Source: Cyclobacteriaceae bacterium (GTDB lineage: Bacteria > Bacteroidota > Bacteroidia > Cytophagales > Cyclobacteriaceae). From it: a DNA stretch of 64,000 nt. Where the stretch lies: assembly GCA_013141055.1 (NCBI GenBank), contig JABFRS010000001.1:806001-870000 (forward strand), given 5' to 3'. The notes under the pieces are model-generated. The model was not told the origin of the DNA, searched no databases, and saw nothing but the letters and a program-made list of their open reading frames with translations. Below are positions 16,920 through 24,929 of the stretch, in pieces; positions within the stretch are counted from its first letter, which is position 1; each line of letters opens with the position of its first letter. A program made the position numbers and the translations under genes.

Positions 16920-18755
16920 ATGAAGAAATTTGTTTTAATTCTGCTTTGTGCCATAAGCTCCTGGCAGTTGCAAGCACAGAATGACGAGTTGATCACAGCA
17001 AGTCTCAAAGGAGATTTCGCTAAAGTAAAATCACTTGTAGAAAGTGGAGCCAACGTAAAGTATGTTGATCCCAATGGCAATACTCCGCTGGGAGTTGCCT
17101 ACTTCTCACCCGAGATCGCCGAGTATCTTCTTTCCAAGGGAGCAGATCCCAATGGAGGCAGTGCTCCTGTGCTGGTGAGTGCATCACGCTATTATTCAGT
17201 TGATGTTATGAAGATGGCACTGAAAGCCGGTGCTGATCCCAACAAACCATTAGTGGTTAAAGTAGATGCCTCCGCTGCCATCCGGAAATTACTGGAAGAT
17301 GAAAAGGCAAAAGGAAAGAAAGCGAACAAAGGAATGGTGAAAGCCTATGAAGACATGATCGCTAAAATGCCTGCAGGAAATACTACCAGCTATTCTGCAT
17401 TGCAATGGGCGGTAGGCAACACCAATTGCCGTGAATGTATTGAGCTGCTGCTGAATGCAGGAGCAAAGACAGATTTCAAAAACAATCTTACCGGCGGAAA
17501 CATCGTTCACGAACTGGAGTCAACGTGGATCCCGAACTCACAACGTGCTGCTAACATCCAAACCAACATTCCTTACTTCGAGAAAGCAGGCATGGGAATT
17601 CCTGACTGGTATAAAAATCTGGATGTTTCCAAATACGGAGACATGGATGATATCCTCACGCTCCTCATAAATAAAGGTGCAGACATCGAGTTCGTAGACA
17701 ACAATGGAAGAACACCACTAAAAGATGCCATACTACAGCCAACTCCTAAGGAAGACGTGGTGATGGCGCTCGTCAATCATGGAGCCAATGTAAAGAAGCT
17801 TGGAATGACACTGGAAGACACTGAGTTCACCAAGGAAACTTCTACCGTTGATAAAGTAAAGACACGCTATGACTTTCCAAGAGAAGGCAGAAACTCGGGC
17901 GGTGGCGGTTACAGTGCCAATATGGATCTGCTGAAGACCAAACCAAAAAGAGTGGCACTCATCAGCTACTATCTGTATGATCCAGGAAAAGGCAAGACCA
18001 AAACTTCTTCTACCTCCACCATGACCACCACCAGCGTTTCTGTCTGGAGAACACCCAATGAGATCGGTCAGGCACAGGTGAACGGTTTCTATAGCAAAAG
18101 CATTGATGCATTGAAGGGAACCTTTAAAGAAAATGGAATTGACCTTCTGACTCCGGATGAATTCCTGGACACAGATGAGAAAGCTGAGTTCTATTATGGC
18201 TTTGATCAGGAGAGCGCTAAAAAGGAGAAGACATCCATCAAGCGTGGTGCTGTAGGCGGAATCTTCCAGGTGGCTGTTGCGGATGCTTCAACGCTAAAGG
18301 TTTCTCCCAGCGGAAAAGGTTATCGCTCATTCTTTATTGCGAATGAAGGTGAAGATGAATCGATGCTTGCCAACTTCCAGGGCGGTGTATTCAGTGCCAA
18401 CAGAAAAATGTCTTCAAGCCTGGGCTATGATCTTGCAAAAGGTCTGGGTGTAGATGCGGTTATCGTTGTGTATGTATGCACACGAAAGATCAAGATCGAC
18501 AAGGAAGACTATGGAGTCAATTCCGTTGTAACGATGATGCTGGGACCTAATCCAGGCAAGTCGGAAGAAACAGATGCTGAAGCCAAAAACCTTGGACAGT
18601 TCTATTGCGGAACAAGAACCTACTATGGCACACCTGTTCTTTTCAAAGAATCAAAAGGTGTCTTTGGGCAATATGATGGAATGGCCAATGTCATGAAGTC
18701 GCATGTTGAGAAGATGTGCCGGTATGTGAATGGAAAAGAGAAGGATACAGAATAA
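16920..18755 (+). CDS. Secreted ankyrin-repeat protein
   Basis: 611-residue exported protein. A signal peptide (MKKFVLILLCAISSWQLQAQ) is followed by ankyrin repeats: NDELITASLKGDFAKVKSLVESGANVKYVD, NGNTPLGVAYFSPEIAEYLLSKGADPN, and later SALQWAVGN...CIELLLNAGAKTD and DDILTLLINKGADIEFVDNNGRTPL. The C-terminal half (from about residue 335) is a separate globular domain containing KRVALISYYLYDPGKGKT and DAVIVVYVCTRKIK, which I do not recognise. Ankyrin repeats mediate protein binding; the partner is unknown. It ends just before a strong terminator. Confidence 0.85.
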   Translation: MKKFVLILLCAISSWQLQAQNDELITASLKGDFAKVKSLVESGANVKYVDPNGNTPLGVAYFSPEIAEYLLSKGADPNGGSAPVLVSASRYYSVDVMKMALKAGADPNKPLVVKVDASAAIRKLLEDEKAKGKKANKGMVKAYEDMIAKMPAGNTTSYSALQWAVGNTNCRECIELLLNAGAKTDFKNNLTGGNIVHELESTWIPNSQRAANIQTNIPYFEKAGMGIPDWYKNLDVSKYGDMDDILTLLINKGADIEFVDNNGRTPLKDAILQPTPKEDVVMALVNHGANVKKLGMTLEDTEFTKETSTVDKVKTRYDFPREGRNSGGGGYSANMDLLKTKPKRVALISYYLYDPGKGKTKTSSTSTMTTTSVSVWRTPNEIGQAQVNGFYSKSIDALKGTFKENGIDLLTPDEFLDTDEKAEFYYGFDQESAKKEKTSIKRGAVGGIFQVAVADASTLKVSPSGKGYRSFFIANEGEDESMLANFQGGVFSANRKMSSSLGYDLAKGLGVDAVIVVYVCTRKIKIDKEDYGVNSVVTMMLGPNPGKSEETDAEAKNLGQFYCGTRTYYGTPVLFKESKGVFGQYDGMANVMKSHVEKMCRYVNGKEKDTE

Positions 18756-18781
18756 CTGAACGTCATTACCCCTAACCCCCG

Positions 18782-18813
18782 GTCCAATGGTAACGTTACC
18801 ATTGGACTTTTTT
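18782..18813 (+). terminator. Rho-independent terminator
   Basis: A 26-bp perfect palindrome (GTCCAATGGTAAC and its complement) directly followed by six T, 26 bp after the ankyrin gene stop. Confidence 0.92.
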
Positions 18814-18831
18814 ATTGAGGTGTGGCCTGCC

Positions 18832-18839
18832 TATATTTC
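18832..18839 (+). promoter_or_regulatory. Possible -7 promoter element
   Basis: TATATTTC, one base off TAnnTTTG, 28 bp before the phosphoesterase start. Confidence 0.3.
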
Positions 18840-18867
18840 GATGACTTTAATTGTCGTTCGCATATAA

Positions 18868-19368
18868 ATGAAAATAGGGCTCCTCTCTGATACTCACTCC
18901 TACCTCGACCCCAAAGTCTTTGAGTATTTTAAAGAGTGTGATGAGATCTGGCATGCGGGGGATATCGGTGATCCTGCTGTGATTGATGCACTGGAGAACT
19001 TTAAGCCAGTCCGGGCTGTCTATGGTAACATTGATGACAAAAATCTGCAGATCCGTTTTCCGGAAGATCTTTGGTTCGAGTGTGAAGGCACGAAGATCTG
19101 GATGACTCACATTGGTGGAGCTCCGCCTAACTACAATCCACGTGTAAAGAAGATTCTTAAAGAAAAGACACCGGATATTTTCATTTGCGGGCATTCACAC
19201 ATTCTGCGTGTTAAGAAAGATGATCGTTATAATATGTTGTATATCAATCCGGGTGCGGCAGGCAATCATGGGTTTCACAGGATGAAGACGTTGATCAGGA
19301 TGGAGATTACGACTGGTAAGGTTTCGAGGATGGAAGTGATTGAGCTTGGGCTGCGCGGGCAAGGTTGA
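18868..19368 (+). CDS. YfcE/MJ0936-type metallophosphoesterase
   Basis: 166-residue calcineurin-like phosphoesterase of the YfcE/MJ0936 family. Metal ligands are visible: DTH in LLSDTHSYLD, AGDIGD, YGNID, THIGG, and GHSHI with the following NPGA. Known members hydrolyse phosphodiesters in vitro with a bound metal pair; the physiological substrate is generally unknown. Cytoplasmic, no signal peptide. Full length and intact. Confidence 0.93.
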   Translation: MKIGLLSDTHSYLDPKVFEYFKECDEIWHAGDIGDPAVIDALENFKPVRAVYGNIDDKNLQIRFPEDLWFECEGTKIWMTHIGGAPPNYNPRVKKILKEKTPDIFICGHSHILRVKKDDRYNMLYINPGAAGNHGFHRMKTLIRMEITTGKVSRMEVIELGLRGQG

Positions 19369-19388
19369 AAGAGAATAAATATAGTGTG

Positions 19389-19415
19389 GTTGGTGACAAC
19401 ACCAACTTAAGACAG
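19389..19415 (+). repeat. Dispersed hairpin repeat, family A (copy 1)
   Basis: GTTGGTG-ACAA-CACCAAC hairpin followed by TTAAGACAG. Family consensus: GGTYGGTG, 3-4 nt loop, CACCRACC, then NNAGRCAA. Confidence 0.8.
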
Positions 19416-19428
19416 AATTAATTCGAAC

Positions 19429-19456
19429 CCATTAAAATGGTTGAGGTGAGATATCC
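19429..19456 (+). repeat. Dispersed repeat, family D (copy 1)
   Basis: CCATTAAAATGGTTGAGG followed by TGAGATATCC. The same segment recurs at 23395. Confidence 0.65.
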
Positions 19457-19463
19457 GACACTT

Positions 19464-19490
19464 TGTCTCAGGTCGGTGTTGTCACCGACC
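19464..19490 (-). repeat. Dispersed hairpin repeat, family A (copy 2, inverted)
   Basis: TGTCTCAGGTCGGTG-TTGT-CACCGACC, i.e. the family A hairpin with its AGACA tail, on the minus strand. Confidence 0.75.
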
Positions 19491-19527
19491 TTACTATTAA
19501 CTTCAGCTGATCATGGTTTCGTTTATA

Positions 19528-19552
19528 TGGTGACAACACCAACCTAAGGCAA
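19528..19552 (+). repeat. Dispersed hairpin repeat, family A (copy 3, decayed left arm)
   Basis: TGGTGACAACACCAACC followed by TAAGGCAA; the left stem has lost two matches. Confidence 0.6.
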
Positions 19553-19741
19553 TACTAAAACCGTGGGCTGTAGTCTCATAAAAAAAATAATTCAATCCGG
19601 AACATTCAGCACAGGTTGAGCGTATCTTTTGTTGTCATTCTGTATATGCTTTGATCTTATACGCCGGAGCCTGGAGTGGTTATTCTGCGGTTGGCCAGAA
19701 GCGCTAATTCAGGCCTATAAGCGGCAAAATGACCCTCGACT

Positions 19742-19862
19742 CTAGGTTTTACCTAGGTTCGAGCTAGGTTCTACCTAGGTTCAAGCTAGGTTCTACCTAG
19801 GTTCTGCCTAGGTTCTGCCTAGGTTCAAGCTAGGTTCTGCCTAGGTTCAGGCTAGGTTCTCA
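19742..19862 (+). repeat. Tandem array, 11 copies of an 11-bp unit
   Basis: Eleven consecutive units of CTAGGTTCNNN with no spacers. The last three bases vary between TAC, TGC, AAG, GAG and AGG; the first eight bases are constant except in the first unit (CTAGGTTT). The period is close to one helical turn, so all CTAGG steps face one side of the DNA. It lies in a gene-free region. Confidence 0.92.
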
Positions 19863-20034
19863 CTACCCATTTCTTAGGCTAATACCGGTTTAGTATCGGA
19901 TGATGTCCCAATGAGTGTCTTATTCTGGCCTATTTGTGTGTTCAATGGGTATCCGCTTTGGTTCGGAAAGGGATTAAAGGATCACAGTATAAAACCAAGG
20001 TTATGGTAATCCTTTATTTTTTTATCATCAAGAT

Positions 20035-20062
20035 GGTTGGTGAAAACATCAACCAAAGACAA
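20035..20062 (+). repeat. Dispersed hairpin repeat, family A (copy 4)
   Basis: GGTTGGTG-AAAA-CATCAACC followed by AAAGACAA, one stem mismatch. Confidence 0.8.
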
Positions 20063-20073
20063 GAACCAATATT

Positions 20074-20296
20074 GTTGCGTACCTACGGCACGCTGGCCCA
20101 ACAAAATCATACGATTTCTACAAAGATTTGGTCCCGCTGGGACCAGTACCTACCAACATGTTGTACCGTTATTAATAATTGTCCTGCAGCAATGACCTTT
20201 GACATCAATCATTGCAGTTAGTTAAGCCCCAGAGGGGCCCAAATCTTTGTAGTCAACATAACCGGAATTTGCACCGGCGTGCCGTAGGTACGCAAC
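20074..20296. mobile_element. MITE-like element with perfect 20-bp terminal inverted repeats
   Basis: The ends GTTGCGTACCTACGGCACGC (20074-20093) and its exact reverse complement (20277-20296) bound a 223-bp non-coding segment. A second inverted pair lies inside: CTACAAAGATTTGG at 20118 and CCAAATCTTTGTAG ending at 20252, each next to a GGACC/GGGCC-type mini-hairpin. ATT flanks both ends directly, a possible 3-bp target duplication. There is no transposase gene, so any movement would be in trans. A small mobile repeat is inferred; a long stem-loop RNA is the alternative. Confidence 0.5.
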
Positions 20297-20366
20297 ATTC
20301 TTTACAAAGAATTTCTTGTCACCGACCGTGCTATTATGGTAGCACTGTATTTCTTTCTCTTCCATA

Positions 20367-20393
20367 GTTGGTGAAAACACCAACCAAAGACAA
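20367..20393 (+). repeat. Dispersed hairpin repeat, family A (copy 5)
   Basis: GTTGGTG-AAAA-CACCAACC followed by AAAGACAA. Confidence 0.8.
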
Positions 20394-20544
20394 TCAATGT
20401 GCGGATGAAAATTATCAACCATAATCTCGCCCCTTCAGGGCTTAACCTTATCTCCGCATATTATACGGCACGCTTCGCATGCCGCTAATAAATCTCGGCC
20501 CTTCAGGTCTACAAATACACAATGCAGTTAGAGATTAGATCATC

Positions 20545-20561
20545 GCCTTAGTGCTATATGG
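20545..20561 (-). repeat. Dispersed hairpin repeat, family B (partial, inverted)
   Basis: Reverse complement reads CCATATAGCACTAAGGC, the left arm and loop of family B; the right arm is lost. Confidence 0.6.
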
Positions 20562-20584
20562 TGATCCTATTTCTTTATCGTTTA

Positions 20585-20608
20585 GGTTGGTGAACACATC
20601 TAAGACAA
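20585..20608 (+). repeat. Dispersed hairpin repeat, family A (copy 6, truncated)
   Basis: GGTTGGTGAACACATC then TAAGACAA: the right arm is shortened. It is directly followed by an intact copy. Confidence 0.65.
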
Positions 20609-20611
20609 GAT

Positions 20612-20639
20612 GGTTGGTGAAAACACCAACCAAAGACAA
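20612..20639 (+). repeat. Dispersed hairpin repeat, family A (copy 7)
   Basis: Perfect GGTTGGTG-AAAA-CACCAACC followed by AAAGACAA, immediately downstream of the ABC permease stop codon on the opposite strand, where it could also act as a transcript end. Confidence 0.85.
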
Positions 20640-20644
20640 GACAC

Positions 20645-23110
20645 CTATTCATCCCTCAACACCGTCACAGGATTGGTCAACGCCGCCTTCACCGAATGAT
20701 AGCTCGTAATCACAATCGCCACCATCAGCGTTCCCACTCCCGTCCAGGCAAAGATCCACAGCGAGATCGGAACCCGGTATGCAAAATCCTGCAACCACTG
20801 CGTCATCATCCAATATGATAGAGGCGCGCCAATGATAAATGCTATTACGATCAGATGCGTGTATCCGCGTGAGATCAATGTCAATATGTTCCACACCGAT
20901 GCTCCCGAAACTTTTCTGATACCGATCTCCTTCGTCTTCTGCTCCAGCGTATAGATGATCATGCCCAGCAATCCCAGCGCTGCAATCAATATCGCCAGCG
21001 TCGCCATCACCGTTAATGTCTTCGCAAATTGCTGTTGTGTTCTGAATGAATCCGCGAACTTCTGATCAATGAATGAATACTGGAATGGCAATCCATTCGC
21101 ATGGGTCTTCCAGAGTTTCTCTGCCGCTGCCATCGTACTCTCCCACTCCTCTGCACTTTGCGCTCCGATGCGGAGTGTTACATACTTTGTATTACCCGCA
21201 CCGAGCACCGGACTCTTTATATGAAAGATCGCCATCGGTTCTATCGGGCTCTCCAGCGACCAGTAGTGAAAGTCTTCCACCACTCCCGCGATCTCATACA
21301 CATCATTCTCACCCGGCTTGGTAATTCTCTTTCCGATAACGGATTCATCCACATTCCATCCGATCTCTCTCACCGCAGTTTCATTCAGGATCAATCTCTT
21401 CACATCTCCCGGAATGTCTGCCTGAAAGTTGCGGCCCACTTTCATCTTTATACCCAGCGTTGGAATATAGTTCTCGTCGCCGGTGGTGAAGTTCAAGGGA
21501 AGAGTCTTCTGATTGGTCCCTTCTGCTGTAAAGCTGTCACCACCAAAGATCGTTGGCGGCACCGACGTGCACCAGGAACTGCTGACAACACCGGGGATAT
21601 TGAGAGCCGCTTTCGCAAAGGCTTCACCATCGCCGACATTCTCAACATGCTCGATCACCATCAGATTCTCCTTGTTGAAACCAAGATCTGTTTCAGAAAC
21701 AAACTTCAGCTGCTGGAATACCACCGACGTACATAATATCAATACAATTGAAACGCTGAACTGAAAGATCACCAGTCCGTTGCGGAATGCTTTACCACCA
21801 CCGGTCTTCATCTTTCCTTTCATTGCTTCCACAGGATTGAAAGCGCTGAGGAATATCGCCGGGTAACTTCCCGAGATCAGCGCCATGAAGAGAATCAAAG
21901 AGATCAGTGCGATCATCAATACAGGATCGCTGAACAGATTCATCTGCAGGGATTTTCCCACGATGGCATTGAAGCCAGGAAGCAGCAGCTGCGCAATGCC
22001 CAGTGAAATAAATAATGCGATCCCACAGAATATCAACGCTTCCAGGAGATAGTTGAAGCTCAGCTGTGCACGACCGAGTCCCATGATCTTGCGGATGCTT
22101 GCCTCTTTGATTCGTCTCGTAAACTGTGCCGTAGACAAATTCATAAAGTTGACGCACGACAACAATACAATGAATGCTACCGCTCCCATCAGAGAGTACA
22201 GTATTTTGATGTTGCCTGAATCATTCAATCTATTGTAAACAATTTCTTCCGGAAGGTGAATGCTGGTCATGGGTTGCAGGAACAGCTCCCATTTCTTTCC
22301 CGACTTCACATACTCGTCGTACGACATATTCATAGCAGCACGAATGGACGTCTCGGCATGCTTGCGCGGAATGAGGGCAAGCTTTGCTTTGGTGTTTTCG
22401 ATGTTGGTTCCGGGAGCAACTTTAATATACGTTTCAAGCTGCGTCCATATCCAGCTCCAGTGACGTTTCTCGAGACCGAAACCTTCCATGGACAAAAGAA
22501 TATCAAATTCGATGTAAGAATTTTCGGGAGTATCTTTTACGACACCGGTGACTTCGTAGGTCTTCTGGTTGTCGGCTTTACCGAGACGCACCAGCTTGCC
22601 GATGGGGTTCTCATCATTGAAATATTTTTTAGCAGTAGACTCCGTCATCACGAGCGTGTTGGTCTGACGTAATGCTGAGTTGGCATCCCCTTGTATCAAA
22701 GGGAAGCTGAACATCTTGAAGAAGTTGGTATCGGCGGCAAGAACTCTTTCTTCCTCGAATGCTATCACCTCATTGGCAGCGTCGGTATAGGATACAACAA
22801 AGTTGCCGGGAGTGTGAATGCTGGTGAGCAGTTCCATTTCGGGAAGTTCTTCTTTGAGCGCCATGGCGACGCCGGGACCGGTGGAAGAGAACTGATGATT
22901 ATCACCATCGCCCCAGATGAACGTCTGGTTGACGCGATAGATACGATCGACATCTTTATGAAACCCGTCGTATGAAAATTCATGACGGATGTATAGATAG
23001 ATCAGCATAGTGCTGGCGATGCTGACGGTGAGTCCCAGGAGGTTGATGAAAGAGAAGAGACGTTGTCGTTCGAGGTTGCGGATGAAGAGGACGAGGTAGT
23101 TCTTGATCAT
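20645..23110 (-). CDS. FtsX-like ABC transporter permease (MacB periplasmic-core type)
   Basis: Inner membrane permease of 821 residues, the large Bacteroidota FtsX type: transmembrane helix 1 (RLFSFINLLGLTVSIASTMLIYLYI), MacB-like periplasmic domain, a three-helix FtsX core with INFMNLSTAQFTRRIKEASIRK-like wording, then a second copy ending in LGLLGMIIYTLEQKTKEIGIRKVSGAS. The start is set at the ATG of MIKNYLVLFIRNLERQ. The open frame extends 46 residues further to 23248, but that part is proline-rich, does not match the family and runs into repeat family B. These proteins work with a separate MacB-like ATPase; none is encoded nearby. A second such permease is at 48788. Confidence 0.9.
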   Translation of the reverse strand: MIKNYLVLFIRNLERQRLFSFINLLGLTVSIASTMLIYLYIRHEFSYDGFHKDVDRIYRVNQTFIWGDGDNHQFSSTGPGVAMALKEELPEMELLTSIHTPGNFVVSYTDAANEVIAFEEERVLAADTNFFKMFSFPLIQGDANSALRQTNTLVMTESTAKKYFNDENPIGKLVRLGKADNQKTYEVTGVVKDTPENSYIEFDILLSMEGFGLEKRHWSWIWTQLETYIKVAPGTNIENTKAKLALIPRKHAETSIRAAMNMSYDEYVKSGKKWELFLQPMTSIHLPEEIVYNRLNDSGNIKILYSLMGAVAFIVLLSCVNFMNLSTAQFTRRIKEASIRKIMGLGRAQLSFNYLLEALIFCGIALFISLGIAQLLLPGFNAIVGKSLQMNLFSDPVLMIALISLILFMALISGSYPAIFLSAFNPVEAMKGKMKTGGGKAFRNGLVIFQFSVSIVLILCTSVVFQQLKFVSETDLGFNKENLMVIEHVENVGDGEAFAKAALNIPGVVSSSWCTSVPPTIFGGDSFTAEGTNQKTLPLNFTTGDENYIPTLGIKMKVGRNFQADIPGDVKRLILNETAVREIGWNVDESVIGKRITKPGENDVYEIAGVVEDFHYWSLESPIEPMAIFHIKSPVLGAGNTKYVTLRIGAQSAEEWESTMAAAEKLWKTHANGLPFQYSFIDQKFADSFRTQQQFAKTLTVMATLAILIAALGLLGMIIYTLEQKTKEIGIRKVSGASVWNILTLISRGYTHLIVIAFIIGAPLSYWMMTQWLQDFAYRVPISLWIFAWTGVGTLMVAIVITSYHSVKAALTNPVTVLRDE

Positions 23111-23244
23111 GGGGGACGGGTTTTGGAGGGGAGGTTTGCAAAGTGCGTACCAGTAGAGAAAGGGAGAATTGGGGGTGGAAAGGGAGGTTTTGGAGGGGGT
23201 GGATGTTCGGAAGTGAGGTGGGGTGTGCGGAGGCGACCATGTAG

Positions 23245-23268
23245 CCATGTAACACTAAGGCTACATGG
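23245..23268 (+). repeat. Dispersed hairpin repeat, family B
   Basis: CCATGTAAC-ACTAAG-GCTACATGG, one stem mismatch. Family consensus: CCNTGTAGC, ACTAAG-type loop, GCTACANGG. Confidence 0.75.
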
Positions 23269-23317
23269 TGATACACCAATGCAGACCAAAATGCAGGAAC
23301 ACGGATTATTTGGATAG

Positions 23318-23337
23318 CCCACGGTTTTAACTGTGGG
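23318..23337. repeat. Palindromic repeat, family E
   Basis: CCCACGGTTTTAACTGTGGG, a near-perfect palindrome related to the one at 23437. Confidence 0.65.
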
Positions 23338-23394
23338 TTATAAATTGATGTCAACGCACGCAACCATTTCAATGGTTTCATTGTACAAATTATA

Positions 23395-23424
23395 AACCAT
23401 TAAAATGGTTGAGGTGAAATATCC
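23395..23424 (+). repeat. Dispersed repeat, family D (copy 2)
   Basis: AACCATTAAAATGGTT palindrome followed by GAGGTGAAATATCC, as at 19429. Confidence 0.65.
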
Positions 23425-23436
23425 AATCGCCATTGT

Positions 23437-23454
23437 CCACGGTTAAAACCGTGG
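23437..23454. repeat. Palindromic repeat, family E
   Basis: CCACGGTT-AA-AACCGTGG, perfect 8-bp arms. Half of the motif also appears near 19560. Confidence 0.65.
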
Positions 23455-23460
23455 GCTTGC

Positions 23461-23550
23461 ACCCATCAGCGTAGCTGATAATCCGTGTTAATCTGCATTC
23501 CTTTCTCAAGCAAGAGTGCATTATTACTTATCCGTGAATCCGTGTTCCTT
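23461..23550 (+). repeat. ~90-bp intergenic repeat, family C (copy 1, left of island)
   Basis: Shares CATCAGCGTAGCTGATA, AATCTGCATTC, TTTCTCAA and TATCCGTGAATCCGTG, in that order and spacing, with the copy at 31793. Confidence 0.75.
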
Positions 23551-23716
23551 TTTTCTCTCTTCCGATTTTCCAATTGGCTTTAAATCGTCCATTATTTTCC
23601 TCCCTTTTTTCCCCACCTCCTTCCTCTCCCCCATCCTCTCCTCTCCCAGCGCCGGGGGCACGGTTTTGTTGCCCGTTTTTTCATGGAATTAATATTTCAA
23701 CCAAAAACCAATAGTT

Positions 23717-24208
23717 ATGAAAAACGAAAATAGCAGCAGCTCCAAAGCGGTCAGTGCGATTCCAAAAGGATTTCATACCGTTACCCCATTTCTCGTGATC
23801 AACGATGCACCCAAGGTGATTGAATTTATAAAGAAGGCATTTGATGGTACGGAAGATTTCAAGCTGATGACGGACGACAACCAGGTCATGCATTGCTCGA
23901 TGCGCATTGGTGATTCCAACATCATGATCGCCGATGCGATGGACTCAATGCCGGAACAACGGGCGATGCTCTTCTTATATGTTGATGATGTTGATAGAGT
24001 GTACAAGAAAGCCATTGCCGCGAAGGGTGAATCCGTGCGCGACGTCCGCAACGAATTCTATGGCGACCGTGCCGGAGCAGTGAAAGATCCGAGCGGTCTC
24101 ACGTGGTGGATAGCGACTCACGTTGAAGATGTGAGCGATGAAGAACTAAGGAAGAGAAGTAAAGAAGCCGAGGACCAGATGAAGAAGGCTGAGCCGATGG
24201 AGCATTAG
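23717..24208 (+). CDS. VOC family protein (glyoxalase/PhnB-like)
   Basis: 163-residue protein of the vicinal oxygen chelate superfamily. The start of the domain, FHTVTPFLVINDAPKVIEFIKKAFD, and the second half, LFLYVDDVDRVYKKAIAAKG with DRAGAVKDPSGLTWWIATH, match the PhnB/YdcE-like subgroup with a complete beta-alpha-beta-beta-beta pair. The C-terminus is a charged helix (SDEELRKRSKEAEDQMKK). Enzymatic activity is uncertain; many PhnB-like proteins have no known substrate. Confidence 0.88.
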   Translation: MKNENSSSSKAVSAIPKGFHTVTPFLVINDAPKVIEFIKKAFDGTEDFKLMTDDNQVMHCSMRIGDSNIMIADAMDSMPEQRAMLFLYVDDVDRVYKKAIAAKGESVRDVRNEFYGDRAGAVKDPSGLTWWIATHVEDVSDEELRKRSKEAEDQMKKAEPMEH

Positions 24209-24632
24209 TATAAATTAGAATTATGCAAGAGTGACGTAAGACAACTTATAAAATAGAACCGCAAGGACACGAGGTGGACTTTGCGGTTTTTGTTTAGGTT
24301 AATGTTGGAATATTAGATCACTTATGAACATAAATGAACGTTGCTCTGAGGGTCAAGAGGTTACAAAGGTTCGTTGTAACGTGGGTAATACAAGTATAGA
24401 GATTTTTTGTATAAACAAATAAAAGGCGCTTTCGAAATTATCACGGTAAAAGTGAACTAACAACGAAATACAGATCACTAACTACTTATTTCCAAAAGTA
24501 TTTAAGGCTGTACAATAATGTTCAGATAGCTTCATCAATCCATTCTAAATAGACGAACAACGCCATACTTCAAATGTTTAAATAATGTTGGTGTCAGTTA
24601 AAAAAAATGAGAGACCTTCTGAATTGCCCCAT
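24209..24632. other. Gene-free AT-rich stretch at island edge
   Basis: Apart from the terminator at its left end I see no gene, repeat or RNA. Base composition turns visibly AT-rich from about 24300, marking the left border of the island. Confidence 0.6.
24257..24292 (+). terminator. Terminator after VOC gene
   Basis: AACCGCAA and TTGCGGTT pair across a 16-nt loop, followed by TTTTGTTT. Confidence 0.7.
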
Positions 24633-24920
24633 TCACACCAAACTTTTTTCTTTAAGAATTGCAACGTACTGAGGTTGTGATAGGGTACATTTCGCGAATG
24701 CAACAAATTCCTTTTTATTAAGATTTATTTGCCGTGACATTTCACGGATCAAATAATCATTTATCTCTTGGTTGTTATGACTAAACTTAGTACGGCACCG
24801 CGTAAGTTTTCCATCGTGCCAAAACTCAATCCACTTATGATCTTTACTCTTATTAGGCGCTTCCTTAAATCCTTTGCCGCAGAGATTTTTGAGTGTTTCT
24901 TTACCATCAAGAGGAGACAT
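24633..24920 (-). CDS. HicA-like small protein (putative toxin)
   Basis: 95-residue protein. The first 35 residues read like a HicA double-stranded-RNA-binding fold: LDGKETLKNLCGKGFKEAPN, then KDHKWIEFWHDGKLTR with His28 where HicA has its catalytic His. Unlike classical HicA it continues with TKFSHNNQEINDYLIREM and a C-terminal helical tail (LNKKEFVAFAKCTLSQPQY). HicA toxins cleave mRNA. The gene lies 9 bp downstream of a larger gene with a HicB-like C-terminus, on the same strand, so the pair looks like a toxin-antitoxin operon in reversed order. The assignment is by eye and tentative. Confidence 0.5.
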   Translation of the reverse strand: MSPLDGKETLKNLCGKGFKEAPNKSKDHKWIEFWHDGKLTRCRTKFSHNNQEINDYLIREMSRQINLNKKEFVAFAKCTLSQPQYVAILKEKSLV

Positions 24921-24929
24921 ACAGGATTG

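Larger units (their letters stand above)
19369..20644. other. Gene-free repeat-rich region
   Basis: 1.28 kb with no credible gene. It holds eight copies or partial copies of hairpin repeat family A, one of family B, one of family D, an 11-bp tandem array, a 223-bp inverted-repeat element and GC-rich mini-hairpins such as GCCCCTTCAGGGC around 20430. The short open frames here start with GTG, consist of repeats and match nothing. Confidence 0.8.
23111..23716. other. Gene-free region with repeats
   Basis: About 600 bp between the divergent permease and VOC genes. It contains repeat families B, C, D and two family E palindromes, and from about 23575 a pyrimidine-rich stretch. The open frames reading through it are low-complexity proline-rich or basic sequences and are not credible genes. 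Confidence 0.7.

Noticed and set aside
19742-19862. CRISPR array
   Set aside because: The units are 11 bp with no unique spacers between them, and no cas genes are present.
19934-20422. Two open frames (95 and 66 codons) in the repeat region
   Set aside because: They run through the inverted-repeat element and family A hairpins, the first from a GTG start, and their products are repeat-derived with no domain.
21101-21736. 211-codon open frame opposite the ABC permease
   Set aside because: Shadow of the permease coding sequence; no family resemblance.
23111-23248. N-terminal extension of the ABC permease
   Set aside because: Proline-rich sequence outside the family start, overlapping a family B hairpin. 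The ATG at 23110 begins the normal family N-terminus.
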